DNA from: Rhodobacteraceae bacterium M382
GTDB lineage: Bacteria; Pseudomonadota; Alphaproteobacteria; Rhodobacterales; Rhodobacteraceae
Reading direction: 5' to 3'
NCBI GenBank assembly: GCA_025141015.1
Contig: CP081101.1
Location: forward strand, 223,934-287,933
Length of the DNA: 64,000 bases
Within the stretch, counting starts at the first letter, position 1; every line of letters begins with the position of its first letter. Under the pieces are notes generated by a model, which saw only the letters and a list, made by a program, of their open reading frames with translations, had not been told where the DNA came from and ran no database searches. This document shows positions 50,445 to 59,247 of the stretch, piece after piece. Position numbers and translations under genes: made by a program.

Positions 50445-53317
50445 TGCGCCTGTCCACCGGCGGTCTGATTGACCGCGAAACCACACTGACTTTCACATTC
50501 GATGGTCACAAGATGATTGGCCATGCCGGCGATACGCTGGCTTCGGCGCTGCTGGCCAATGGGCGTCATCTGGTGGCCCGGTCGATCAAATACCACCGCC
50601 CGCGCGGCATCGTGTCGGCCGGGCTCGAAGAACCATCGGCGCTGGTCACCGTCACGGATGAAACCGGCAGCACGCCCAACCTCAAAGTCACCGAAGTTCT
50701 TCTGAGGGATGGATTGCAGGTCAGCAGCCAGAACGCCCATCCCTCCCTGGAGAACGACCGCGCAGCTATATTGGGGCTGGGCGGCAAGATGCTGAGCGCA
50801 GGGTTCTACTACAAGACCTTCAAATGGCCCCAGGCTGCCTGGTCAAAGACTTATGCCCCTATCATCCGACGCGCAGCCGGGCATGGTCAGGTTGATCCGA
50901 CGGCCGATCCGGCCCTCAATGACAAACGCCATCGCCATTGCGACCTGCTGGTCATTGGCAGCGGCCCGGCCGGTCTGTCGGCGGCTCTCACTGCGGCCCA
51001 GGCCGGAGCCACGATCATAATTGTGGAACAGGACCACGAATTGGGTGGGGCTCTTTTGGACAGCGACACCCAGATACAAGGCATATCAGCCCGGACCTGG
51101 GTCCAGGACGCGCGCGACGCGTTGGCCGCGCTGTCAAATGTAACCGTGATGCCGCATACGCTGGCCTTTGGCCACTATGATCATGGATATGTGCAGGCGG
51201 TCGAGACTCAGCCCCCCGGCAGCGTCACCCGCGCCATCCTGTGGAAGATCCGCGCCAAACGCATCCTCCTGGCTGCCGGTGCGATTGAACGCCCTGTGGT
51301 TTTTCCCGGCAACGACCGCCCTGGGGTGATGCTGGCAGGCGCAGTGCGCAGCTATATCCGTCGCTTTGCTGTTGTTCCGGGCAAACGCGCTATAGTCGCG
51401 GTTGCCGATCCGGCGGAACGCGCAGATACAATTGCCGCGTTGCTTGCAGCCGATATCCAGGTCGTCGCTGCTCTGGAACCTGGAGCCCGTTTGCTGGGCA
51501 CCTCCGGCAAGCGGCATCTGAGCGGCCTTGTCTGGCGCGACGAGGCTGGAAAACGCCATCGAACCTCCTGTGATCTGATCGCCATGTCCGCGGGCTGGAT
51601 GCCCACCGCCCATCTCCTTGCTCATATGGGCCCACGGCTCAGTTTCGATGCAGACGCTCAAAGCCTGCTGCCCCCCGCCACGGATGGCATCCTGCAACCT
51701 GTTGGCGGTGCCCGCGGCGTTCTGGGCCTGGACGAATGTCTGACCGACGGCAAGGCCGGCGCACATCAGGCCATGGCCGAACTTGAGATGCACAAACATC
51801 TCGACCTGCCACGCCCAACACCGACACCAGCCCCCACACAAGCGTTCGAATCCGGGCCGGGAAAGGCGTTTGTCGATCTGCAAAATGATGTGACCCGCGC
51901 CGATGTGGCGCTGGCACAGCGCGAAGGGTACAGCGATGTGGAGCTGACCAAGCGTTATACAACGCTTGGCATGGGCACTGATCAGGGCAAGACCAGCTGG
52001 ACCAATGGGATCCTGGAAATCGCCAAATTGTCCGGCAACGACCCTGCCGAAATCGGCCACACGACCTATCGCCCCCCATTTTCACCCGTTTCCATTGGTG
52101 CGTTGGTCGGGACCGAAGTCGGGACCGAAATGACCCCGACCCGCCGCACGCCATTTCACACTGGGTTTGAACGAATGGGGTGCGTGTTCCAGACCTCGGG
52201 AGATTGGCTTTATTCGCGCTATTTTCCCGTTGCAGGTGAAACCATGGCCCAGGCCATCACGCGGGAATGTAACGCCGTACGGAGCAGCCTGGGATGTATC
52301 GACATGTCCACCCTGGGCAAAATCGACGTTCAGGGACCGGACGCATTGGAGTTTCTGTCCCGGCTGTATTGCAATGCCTTTGCCAAGCTACAACCAGGGC
52401 GGCTGCGGTATGCGCTGATGCTGCGCGAGGATGGGTATCTGTTTGACGACGGCACCATCGCACGTTTGAGCGAAAACCATTTTCTGGTCACCGCCACAAC
52501 CGCCAATTCGGGATCGGTCTGGCGGCATATGCAGCGATGCGCACAGGTGGAGTGGCCCGAGTTGGATGTGACGCTGACCTCGGTCAGTGATCACTGGGCG
52601 TCGCTGGCCATTGCAGGCCCGCACGCCCGCGACCTTCTCAGCGCGCTCATGCCCGATTTTGACGCATCGGGCGACGCCTTTCCGTTCGCCGCAGTGCGCG
52701 AAGGGTTTCTGAACGACCTACCGGTCAGGGTGTTTTCGGTCAGCTTCTCGGGCGAGTTGAGTTACGAGATCAACACTCCAGCAGGGTTTGCCGACATCTT
52801 GCTGGATCGTGTGATGGCCGCAGGCAGCCAATGGAACATCACCCCATACGGGTTGGAAACACTGGACGTGCTGCGGATTGAAAAGGGCCACCTTTCGGTC
52901 GGAACAGAAATTGACGGGCGGCGCACTCCGGCTGATCTGGGTCTGGGCGGCATGGTCTCTCAAAAGAAGGGCTTTGTCGGGCGCGGGCTGTTACAGCGCC
53001 CGGCCTTGCAAGCAGAAGGGCGCGAACAGCTGGTCGGGTTGATCCCCGAAGATGGCACCACACAGATTCCCTATGCCGCGCATCTCAGCGATACGGAACT
53101 GGATGCGAATGGACTGGCGCAGACCTGCGGTCACCTGACAGCCGCTGTCCTCAGTCCAACCCTGGGGCTCCCCATTGCCCTGGCGCTTCTGACCAACGGA
53201 CGTGCCCGTATGGGTGACACCCTTTGGGCTCATTCCCCCATCGCCGGGCAATCGGTCCGTGTGCGTGTCACACCCGCTTGCGCCTATGACCCAAAAGGAG
53301 AGCGTCTGCATGTCTGA
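50441..53317 (+). CDS. soxA: Sarcosine oxidase, alpha subunit
   Basis: 958 residues, full length. The N-terminal Fer2_4-like domain is at about 15-100 (GHKMIGHAGDTLASALLANG), the NAD-binding pyridine nucleotide-disulfide domain at about 165-440 (CDLLVIGSGPAGLSAALTAA), then a SoxA A3 domain, and C-terminal GCV_T folate-binding domains (about 580-950, with IEKGHLSVGTEIDGR). The folate domain captures the methyl-derived formaldehyde as methylene-tetrahydrofolate. It may start at 50441 or at the ATG right behind it. soxG overlaps its end by 8 bp. Confidence 0.96.
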   Translation: MMRLSTGGLIDRETTLTFTFDGHKMIGHAGDTLASALLANGRHLVARSIKYHRPRGIVSAGLEEPSALVTVTDETGSTPNLKVTEVLLRDGLQVSSQNAHPSLENDRAAILGLGGKMLSAGFYYKTFKWPQAAWSKTYAPIIRRAAGHGQVDPTADPALNDKRHRHCDLLVIGSGPAGLSAALTAAQAGATIIIVEQDHELGGALLDSDTQIQGISARTWVQDARDALAALSNVTVMPHTLAFGHYDHGYVQAVETQPPGSVTRAILWKIRAKRILLAAGAIERPVVFPGNDRPGVMLAGAVRSYIRRFAVVPGKRAIVAVADPAERADTIAALLAADIQVVAALEPGARLLGTSGKRHLSGLVWRDEAGKRHRTSCDLIAMSAGWMPTAHLLAHMGPRLSFDADAQSLLPPATDGILQPVGGARGVLGLDECLTDGKAGAHQAMAELEMHKHLDLPRPTPTPAPTQAFESGPGKAFVDLQNDVTRADVALAQREGYSDVELTKRYTTLGMGTDQGKTSWTNGILEIAKLSGNDPAEIGHTTYRPPFSPVSIGALVGTEVGTEMTPTRRTPFHTGFERMGCVFQTSGDWLYSRYFPVAGETMAQAITRECNAVRSSLGCIDMSTLGKIDVQGPDALEFLSRLYCNAFAKLQPGRLRYALMLREDGYLFDDGTIARLSENHFLVTATTANSGSVWRHMQRCAQVEWPELDVTLTSVSDHWASLAIAGPHARDLLSALMPDFDASGDAFPFAAVREGFLNDLPVRVFSVSFSGELSYEINTPAGFADILLDRVMAAGSQWNITPYGLETLDVLRIEKGHLSVGTEIDGRRTPADLGLGGMVSQKKGFVGRGLLQRPALQAEGREQLVGLIPEDGTTQIPYAAHLSDTELDANGLAQTCGHLTAAVLSPTLGLPIALALLTNGRARMGDTLWAHSPIAGQSVRVRVTPACAYDPKGERLHV

Positions 53318-53861
53318 AACACTGCTTCCGCGCCCCGTCACCGATGCCGCCGGGTTCCTGCCAGGGCCACTGGGGCTGCGGCTGGACGAAGAATTCCTGC
53401 CACTGATGTCGCTGTCCGGTTCGACTGCCACGCTGGACATGGCGTTGCCCTTTGGCCAGGTTCGCTCGGACAGCACGGGCCTGTGCCTTCGGCTTTGGCC
53501 CGATGTAATCTGGGCCAGCGGTCTGCTCCCCGAGGGAGATTTTCGCGAGACCGACATTTCCCACGGCGTTACCCATCTGCGTTTACGCGGAGTAGAGGCG
53601 TTGCATTTCGTCGCCCAGTATACCCGCGCCGATTTGCACAGCGCCCCCATTCGGCAGGCGCGCGCCGTGCGCACCCGGCTGAACCATTATGATTGTACAA
53701 TCTGGTGGACCAACACCCGCGATGTCCACATCGTAACAGATCGGTCCCTGGCACAATCTCTGACCGATCACCTGAGGGCACTGTCGCTGCGACACCCTCC
53801 CGCCGATCCATCCAAAACCCCGCGCCCGGTGGCACCGGACGCTCCAGACAGAAGAGGCTGA
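53310..53861 (+). CDS. soxG: Sarcosine oxidase, gamma subunit
   Basis: 183 residues from ATG 53310, overlapping soxA by 8 bp with AAAAGGAG upstream. It has the SoxG pattern: a low-conservation N-terminus, then FGQVRSDSTGLCLRLWPDVIWASG and a C-terminal beta-rich part (VQYTR-like, TRLNHYDCTIWWTNTRDVHIVTDRS). The subunit closes the substrate channel region of the tetramer. The last ~25 residues are proline-rich and probably disordered. Confidence 0.9.
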   Translation: MSETLLPRPVTDAAGFLPGPLGLRLDEEFLPLMSLSGSTATLDMALPFGQVRSDSTGLCLRLWPDVIWASGLLPEGDFRETDISHGVTHLRLRGVEALHFVAQYTRADLHSAPIRQARAVRTRLNHYDCTIWWTNTRDVHIVTDRSLAQSLTDHLRALSLRHPPADPSKTPRPVAPDAPDRRG

Positions 53862-53863
53862 AC

Positions 53864-54904
53864 ATGTATCTCCGCAATACCTGGTACGTCGCTGCATGGG
53901 ACAGCGAAGTCACACGAGAGCCCAAACAGATCAAGATTTTGGGCGAAAAGATCGTCACGTACCGCACCCAAGCCGGTGACCCGGTCGCCCTGTTGGACGC
54001 CTGCCCCCATCGCAAATTGCCCCTGTCAAAGGGCCGGATCAAAGGTGATCAGATCGAATGCGGCTATCACGGGCTGACATTTGATTGTTCGGGCTCCTGC
54101 GTGCGGGTGCCGGGTCAGGACCGTATTCCCGGCGCGGCCAATGTACATTCCTATCCTGTCGTCAGCCGCTATGGGCTGGTCTGGATCTGGATGGGCGATC
54201 CGGCGTTGGCCGATCCAGACAAGATCTTTGTGGTCGAACATTTCGACGACCCCAACTATGGGATCAACAAGGGAGACGCGATTCCGTTTCCCTGCAATTA
54301 CCTGTATATCACCGACAACCTGCTGGATCCTTCGCACGTCGCCTGGGTGCATCAAAGTTCGTTCGGGAATGCGGCCTGCGAAGAAGAGCCCCTGACCGTC
54401 ACCGGCACGGACACCGGCGTGATCGTGTCACGTTGGATGTATGACGTCGAGGTTGCACCCTTTTACAAGAAACTGGTTCCGTTTGAGGGCAATTGCGACC
54501 GCGAACAACACTATGAAGTCCGCTATCCTTCGCTGGCGTATATCAAGGCGATCTTCACCCCAAAAGGCACCGGAGGCGACGCCAAAAATCTTCCAGATGG
54601 ACAGTATTTCCAGATGGACAGCTATAACTTCATGACACCCGTCGACGAACGTACCACCCGGTACTTCTGGTTTCAGGTCCGGAATGTGAAGCCAGACGAC
54701 GAAGAAATCTCTCAATACATGAGCGACTCGGTGATGTTCGCGTTCAACGAAGACCGCGACATTCTCATCGAAGTGCAAAAGGGCATGGAGGAAAAAACCA
54801 CCCGCAATATCGACATTGCCATTGACGCGGGCCCGCTGTTGTATCGCCGCCGGTTGCAAAAGCTGATTGATGCGGAACAACAGGTGCGTGCGGCGGCTGA
54901 ATAG
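53864..54904 (+). CDS. Rieske oxygenase, VanA-like
   Basis: 346 residues from ATG 53864, two bases after the soxG stop. The longer frame upstream overlaps soxG and is rejected. The Rieske ligands are C47-P-H49 and C66-GY-H69; the iron site has H158 and H163 in NLLDPSHVAWVH. The VanA-type sequence points to an O- or N-demethylase or a ring hydroxylase. It is in the sox operon without a reductase gene, so electrons must come from a reductase elsewhere. A paralogue is at 62841. Together with sox it may strip methyl groups or oxidise the ring of the same substrate. Confidence 0.92.
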   Translation: MYLRNTWYVAAWDSEVTREPKQIKILGEKIVTYRTQAGDPVALLDACPHRKLPLSKGRIKGDQIECGYHGLTFDCSGSCVRVPGQDRIPGAANVHSYPVVSRYGLVWIWMGDPALADPDKIFVVEHFDDPNYGINKGDAIPFPCNYLYITDNLLDPSHVAWVHQSSFGNAACEEEPLTVTGTDTGVIVSRWMYDVEVAPFYKKLVPFEGNCDREQHYEVRYPSLAYIKAIFTPKGTGGDAKNLPDGQYFQMDSYNFMTPVDERTTRYFWFQVRNVKPDDEEISQYMSDSVMFAFNEDRDILIEVQKGMEEKTTRNIDIAIDAGPLLYRRRLQKLIDAEQQVRAAAE

Positions 54905-54920
54905 TCCCCGATCCCCGATG

Positions 54921-54947
54921 CCCCACCAGCGTAACATGTTGGTGGGG
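54921..54947 (+). terminator. Hairpin ending the sox-Rieske operon
   Basis: CCCCACCAGC pairs with GTTGGTGGGG (one wobble) over a 7-base loop, 16 bp after the Rieske stop. The tail is AAA rather than T, so termination may need other factors. Confidence 0.55.
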
Positions 54948-55037
54948 AAACCGGCCCTATTTTAAGTAGGAAGTCATTTCGCAAATAGGCCATGGGTGAT
55001 ACGGTCGACACGTCAGTTGTTGTTTAGGTCATAGCCC

Positions 55038-56315
55038 ATGCGTTCCAGAGAGTCCGAGAACTTGCTCAATCGTTCTGCATCTGGACCCTCCGGACGCAAT
55101 CCGGTGGTTCCGGTGATTGCAGAAACAGATGTTGTTCTGGTCAACCTCGGGCGCAATCCGGAGACAACCCGCCTGGACCAGGATATCAATCCCTGGGGCG
55201 TCGACGATTTCGAATTCGTGCCGCTGTCGGATCTGGAACCGATCCCGGTTGAGGACCAGAACACGCGTGACGACACAACAACACCCTTTTCGGGCGATAT
55301 GGCGGCTGACCGCGGCAATGGTCGCGATGACACAGGGCCCGCTTCCGATGACACACCGCCTGAAGACATTGATGCAGACCCGGCACCGACTCCTGTTGCG
55401 CTACCGGAAACCCCGCCAGCCCCAACAAACAACGGCCGCCCAACCGGGGAAACCCCTGGTACGCCACGGGTAACCCCGCCCAGCATTGCGCCGGGCGATG
55501 ACAACGCCGAATACGGTCGCGATCCCGGAGCCACCCCTGATGTTCCCCCGGTCACCGGCCCAGTTGCCGACTATGTCAGCGGCGGTCCGGCTGCGTCCTC
55601 GTATAACGTTGCAATCGAATTCATCGGCACCTGGACCACCAGCTTGCAGGCCGCATTCACCGAAGCAGCCGATTATCTCAGCACGATCATTCTAGCCGAC
55701 ATTCCGGACGCTGTTGTCGATGGGGTTGTGGTTGATGATATCACCATCACGGCCACACTCGAAGGGATCGACGGCATCGGCGGCACCTTGGGAAGTGCAG
55801 GACCTCGCATGATCCGCAATGATGGCACCTATTTGTCCGCAACAGGGGCGATGACCTTTGACAGCGCAGATGCGCAGGACCAATTTGATCTTGGCAATTG
55901 GGAAACCATTGTACTGCACGAAATGATGCACGCCTTGGGGTTTGGTACGTTGTGGTCTCTGATGGGGCTGACCAGCGGTTCAGTTGCAGGTGGCGACATG
56001 CGGTTTACCGGTGCCAATGCCACCGACGTCTATCAAACCGAATTCTCGGGTATTGCAAGTGCAGATTCAGGATCTCTGTTGGGTGTGCCGGTGGAAACAG
56101 ATGGCGGGCCTGGCACCGCCGGCGGACATTGGGACGAAACGGAATTTGATACGGAAATCATGACTGGCTATGTGGACACCAACAGTTTTGTGTCCCTCAT
56201 GACCATCGCAGCTCTCGAAGATATGGGCTATGATACGGTGTTTGATAATCCCTATAGCGCGACTGATCTGAACGGGCCGATCCCAGGTGATCCGCTTTTG
56301 GATCTATTTGTCTGA
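55038..56315 (+). CDS. Leishmanolysin-like (M8) zinc metalloprotease, possibly type I-secreted
   Basis: 425 residues. The zinc motif HEMMHALGFGTLW is at H294-E295-x2-H298, the third ligand is H364 in GTAGGHWDE, and a methionine turn follows in EIMTGY; this is the M8/leishmanolysin pattern. There is no N-terminal signal peptide. Residues about 70-185 are Pro/Asp/Thr-rich and probably disordered. The C-terminus ends DLFV, an acidic residue plus three hydrophobic ones, as in type I-secreted proteases such as PrtB. No RTX repeats are visible, and no ABC exporter is nearby. It is likely an exported protease, unrelated to the amine genes. Confidence 0.85.
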   Translation: MRSRESENLLNRSASGPSGRNPVVPVIAETDVVLVNLGRNPETTRLDQDINPWGVDDFEFVPLSDLEPIPVEDQNTRDDTTTPFSGDMAADRGNGRDDTGPASDDTPPEDIDADPAPTPVALPETPPAPTNNGRPTGETPGTPRVTPPSIAPGDDNAEYGRDPGATPDVPPVTGPVADYVSGGPAASSYNVAIEFIGTWTTSLQAAFTEAADYLSTIILADIPDAVVDGVVVDDITITATLEGIDGIGGTLGSAGPRMIRNDGTYLSATGAMTFDSADAQDQFDLGNWETIVLHEMMHALGFGTLWSLMGLTSGSVAGGDMRFTGANATDVYQTEFSGIASADSGSLLGVPVETDGGPGTAGGHWDETEFDTEIMTGYVDTNSFVSLMTIAALEDMGYDTVFDNPYSATDLNGPIPGDPLLDLFV

Positions 56316-56368
56316 ACGGCCTGGTTTCGCTTTCATATTACTAAACATGACAACTACATTTGCGGAAC

Positions 56369-56387
56369 CTGTACCCTTGAGGTACAG
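56369..56387. repeat. Inverted repeat after the protease gene
   Basis: CTGTACC-CTTGA-GGTACAG is a perfect 7-bp stem 54 bp after the protease stop. It could be a weak terminator or an operator. The flanking sequence is AT-rich on the left side only. Confidence 0.4.
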
Positions 56388-56581
56388 TAGAGTCCGCTTC
56401 ATGAGCCCTGCCCGTTCAAACTGCATATTATATAACTAATTCAATGCTCCACGGGACCATGGGCGACGCTGGATACGCCTGCATGAGCCCTCCAAAATCC
56501 AATTACTTTAAGCTCTAAATTTTTAGGGTTGAATTTTAATTCCATTCAGTGCGGAATAGTCTCCAAGACCCTTTGCGAATT

Positions 56582-56605
56582 GTAAGATCAGAATTCCGAT
56601 CTTAC
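56582..56605. promoter_or_regulatory. Inverted repeat upstream of the liv-type operon
   Basis: The 330-bp gap before 56646 has no gene. Inside it GTAAGATC-N8-GATCTTAC (56582-56605) is a perfect 8+8 repeat, 41 bp from the start codon of the binding-protein gene. This placement suits a repressor site overlapping the promoter or leader. The XRE-cupin regulator at 62104 is a candidate, but I did not find the same repeat near the Rieske gene at 62841. Confidence 0.5.
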
Positions 56606-56645
56606 GGTAGGGGCGCAAAAACGATCCCAAGGGGAGGACAGGGAC

Positions 56646-57782
56646 ATGAATTTCAAAACTCTGGCGGCGGTTGCCGCAGTTGTCGCATTCGGCGCAAATG
56701 CCCAAGCCGAAGGGCTGAAGGTTGGCATGATCACCACGTTGTCCGGCGGCGGCGCTGGTCTGGGCATCGATGTGCGTGACGGCTTCATGCTGGCAATGAA
56801 ACAATCAGGCCGCGATGACATCGAAGTCGTGATCGAAGACGACCAGCGCAAACCCGACGTGGCGGTTCAGCTGTCTGACAAGATGATTCAGTCCGAAAAG
56901 GTCGATGTCCTGACCGGCATCATCTGGTCCAACCTGGCGATGGCCGTAGTGCCTTCCGCCACCGCACAAGGCAAATTCTATCTGTCACCAAACGCAGGTC
57001 CCTCGGCGCTGGCCGGAAAGCGTTGCCACAAAAACTACTTCAACGTCGCCTGGCAGAATGACAACTTGCACGAAGGGGCCGGGGCCTATGCCCAGAGCGA
57101 AGGTTACAAGAACACCTTTATTCTCGCGCCGAATTACCCCGCCGGCAAGGACGCGCTGACCGGATACAAACGGACTTATGGTGGCGAACTGGCTGGTGAG
57201 GTCTATACCAAGCTGGGACAAAAGGATTACGCCGCCGAGATCGCCCAAATCCGCGCCAGCGGCGCAGACAGCGTCTTCTTCTTCCTACCCGGCGGCATGG
57301 GGATCGCATTCCTCAAGCAATATGCTGACAGTGGCGTGGACCTGCCCGTTGTCGGCCCTGCCTTCAGCTTTGATCAGGGTATCTTGCAGGCTGTTGGGTC
57401 TGCCGCTCTGGGGGTGAAAAACACCAGCCAGTGGAACAAGGACATCGACAACGCGGCAAACACAGCTTTTGTCGAAAGCTTCCAGGCCGAATACGGCCGC
57501 TTGCCTTCCCTATATGCAAGCCAGGGTTTCGACACAGCCAACCTGTTGATCAGCGCTGCGGCCAAGGCTGATGTAAACGATCAGGATGCTTTCCGAGCAG
57601 CTTTGAAAGCAGCGGAATTCGACAGTGTCCGGGGTGATTTCGCCTTTGGGTCGAACCATCATCCAATCCAAAACATCTATGTGCGTGAGGTGATTCAGGA
57701 AGGTGACGTGTTCACCAATAAAATCATCGGCACTGCGCTGAGCAACCATGCCGACGTCTACGCCGCCGATTGCAAGATGTAA
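56646..57782 (+). CDS. Branched-chain amino acid-type ABC substrate-binding protein (Peripla_BP_6)
   Basis: 378 residues. The Sec signal peptide is NFKTLAAVAAVVAFGANAQA, with cleavage likely after AQA. The mature part has the LivJ/LivK fold (VGMITTLSGGGAGLGIDVRDGF, then NLAMAVVPSATAQGKFYLSPNAGPS at about 98-122). Many members bind amides, aromatic acids or urea rather than branched-chain amino acids. A small membrane-anchored protein gene and the liv permease/ATPase genes follow on the same strand. Confidence 0.94.
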   Translation: MNFKTLAAVAAVVAFGANAQAEGLKVGMITTLSGGGAGLGIDVRDGFMLAMKQSGRDDIEVVIEDDQRKPDVAVQLSDKMIQSEKVDVLTGIIWSNLAMAVVPSATAQGKFYLSPNAGPSALAGKRCHKNYFNVAWQNDNLHEGAGAYAQSEGYKNTFILAPNYPAGKDALTGYKRTYGGELAGEVYTKLGQKDYAAEIAQIRASGADSVFFFLPGGMGIAFLKQYADSGVDLPVVGPAFSFDQGILQAVGSAALGVKNTSQWNKDIDNAANTAFVESFQAEYGRLPSLYASQGFDTANLLISAAAKADVNDQDAFRAALKAAEFDSVRGDFAFGSNHHPIQNIYVREVIQEGDVFTNKIIGTALSNHADVYAADCKM

Positions 57783-57809
57783 GCATAGGCAAAGGATCAG
57801 GAGATCAAC

Positions 57810-58274
57810 ATGGCAAAAGAGCCTTCGGCCCTGGAAGCCAAATTGAAGCTCCTGGCTACCTTCGTCGCCTTTTTGGGTATCGCCTGGGGGGCGACGGAGT
57901 TTCTGATCAGCAAACGTCTTGAGGCCAAGCGACCATTTCTCGACTATCAGCTGGAAATGTATCGCGACGCTGTTTCCACAGTTTCCGTCCTTGCGACCGC
58001 CGGTCGTGACACGCCTGAATGGAAAACAGCCGAACGTCGGTTCTTCGAATTGTATTGGGGTGAACTGGTGTTGGTCGAAAATTCGCGAGTCGAAGCAGAA
58101 ATGGCGGCTTTCAAGACCGCGCTTGAAGATGGCTCGCCCTATCTCAGGACACGGTCCTATTGCCTATCGCATGAACTCAGGCGCTCTCTGGAAAAATCCT
58201 GGTCCGTCAAACTGTGGCGATTTGACAAAGACGTTGATTGTGCTCCACCGCCTTTTGACACGTCCAAAGGTTGA
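57810..58274 (+). CDS. Small membrane-anchored protein within the liv-type operon
   Basis: 154 residues that I cannot assign to a family. A lysine-rich N-terminus is followed by one hydrophobic helix (about 14-34, LLATFVAFLGIAWGATEFLI). After that comes a soluble, charged, largely helical domain, with cysteines at about 118 and 143. It lies between the binding protein and the permeases of one ABC system, a place where extra genes are unusual. It may be an accessory subunit of the transporter or a membrane scaffold. Confidence 0.75.
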   Translation: MAKEPSALEAKLKLLATFVAFLGIAWGATEFLISKRLEAKRPFLDYQLEMYRDAVSTVSVLATAGRDTPEWKTAERRFFELYWGELVLVENSRVEAEMAAFKTALEDGSPYLRTRSYCLSHELRRSLEKSWSVKLWRFDKDVDCAPPPFDTSKG

Positions 58275-58328
58275 CCCCCGCGATCACAAGAGCGCGGGCG
58301 TGATCAAAGCAAACAAAGTAGAAATCCT

Positions 58329-59246
58329 GTGACATTCGTTCTTTTCTTCGAACAGCTTTTGAACGGGCTGCAATTTGGCGTCATGCTGTTTCTGACCGCG
58401 GCAGGGCTGACTCTGATCTTTGGCGTGATGGGGCTGATCAATCTGGCGCATGGCTCGCTCTATATGATCGGTGCTTTTGCAGCCTCGGCCGTGGCTGCGG
58501 CCACCGGATCCTTTGTGCTGGCTCTGGCGGCCAGTCTGATGGCGGCCGCGCTGGCCGGTGCGATCGTCGAATTCACCATCATCCGCCGATTATATGACCG
58601 GGATCATCTGGATCAGGTGCTGGCCACATTCGCGTTGATTCTGATCTTTTCCGAAGGCACGCGGTGGATCTTTGGGTCATTCCCGCTGTTTCTGGATGTC
58701 CCCCCTGCCCTTTCGGGCCCGGTCAGCCTGCCCGGTGGGATCGAATATCCGCTGTATCGTTTAACCATCATCGCCATTGGTCTGACTGTTGCCGTCGGAC
58801 TGTTCGCCCTGATCCGCCGGACCCGTATCGGTATCCGTATTCGCGCCGGTGAAAGCGATCGTGAAATGATTGCCGCATTGGGCGTGGATATCTCCCGGCT
58901 GTATACATTGGTGTTTGCCTTGGGGGCCGCGTTGGCCGGATTTGCCGGGGCATTGGTGGGCGCGATCCAGTCGGTGCAGGTCGGAATGGGAGAACCTGTG
59001 CTGATCCTGGCATTTGTTGTGATCGTGATTGGCGGTATCGGCTCGATCAAAGGTGCGCTGGTTGGGTCTATTCTCGTCGGCCTGACCGACACTGTTGGCC
59101 GCGTGCTGCTGCCTGGTGTGTTCGGCCTGTTCATGGACCCAGCGGCCGCCAATTCGGTCGGCTCTTCGCTGGCGTCGATGTCAATCTATGTGTTGATGGC
59201 AGGCATCCTGCTGTTCCGCCCAACTGGACTGTATGGAAAGGCCTGA
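58329..59246 (+). CDS. Branched-chain amino acid-type ABC permease (LivH-like)
   Basis: 305 residues with about eight membrane helices. The GTG start at 58329 opens TFVLFFEQLLNGLQFG, a standard LivH N-terminus, followed by LTLIFGVMGLINLAHGSLYM. The ATPase-contact region is IRAGESDREMIAALGVDI (about 176-193). It is overlapped in function by the LivM-like permease that starts at 59248. Confidence 0.92.
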   Translation: MTFVLFFEQLLNGLQFGVMLFLTAAGLTLIFGVMGLINLAHGSLYMIGAFAASAVAAATGSFVLALAASLMAAALAGAIVEFTIIRRLYDRDHLDQVLATFALILIFSEGTRWIFGSFPLFLDVPPALSGPVSLPGGIEYPLYRLTIIAIGLTVAVGLFALIRRTRIGIRIRAGESDREMIAALGVDISRLYTLVFALGAALAGFAGALVGAIQSVQVGMGEPVLILAFVVIVIGGIGSIKGALVGSILVGLTDTVGRVLLPGVFGLFMDPAAANSVGSSLASMSIYVLMAGILLFRPTGLYGKA

Positions 59247-59247
59247 G

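Noticed and set aside
53693..53863. Upstream extension of the VanA-like Rieske protein
   Set aside because: It would overlap soxG by about 170 bp. ATG 53864 has AAGAGG upstream and gives the family's standard N-terminus.
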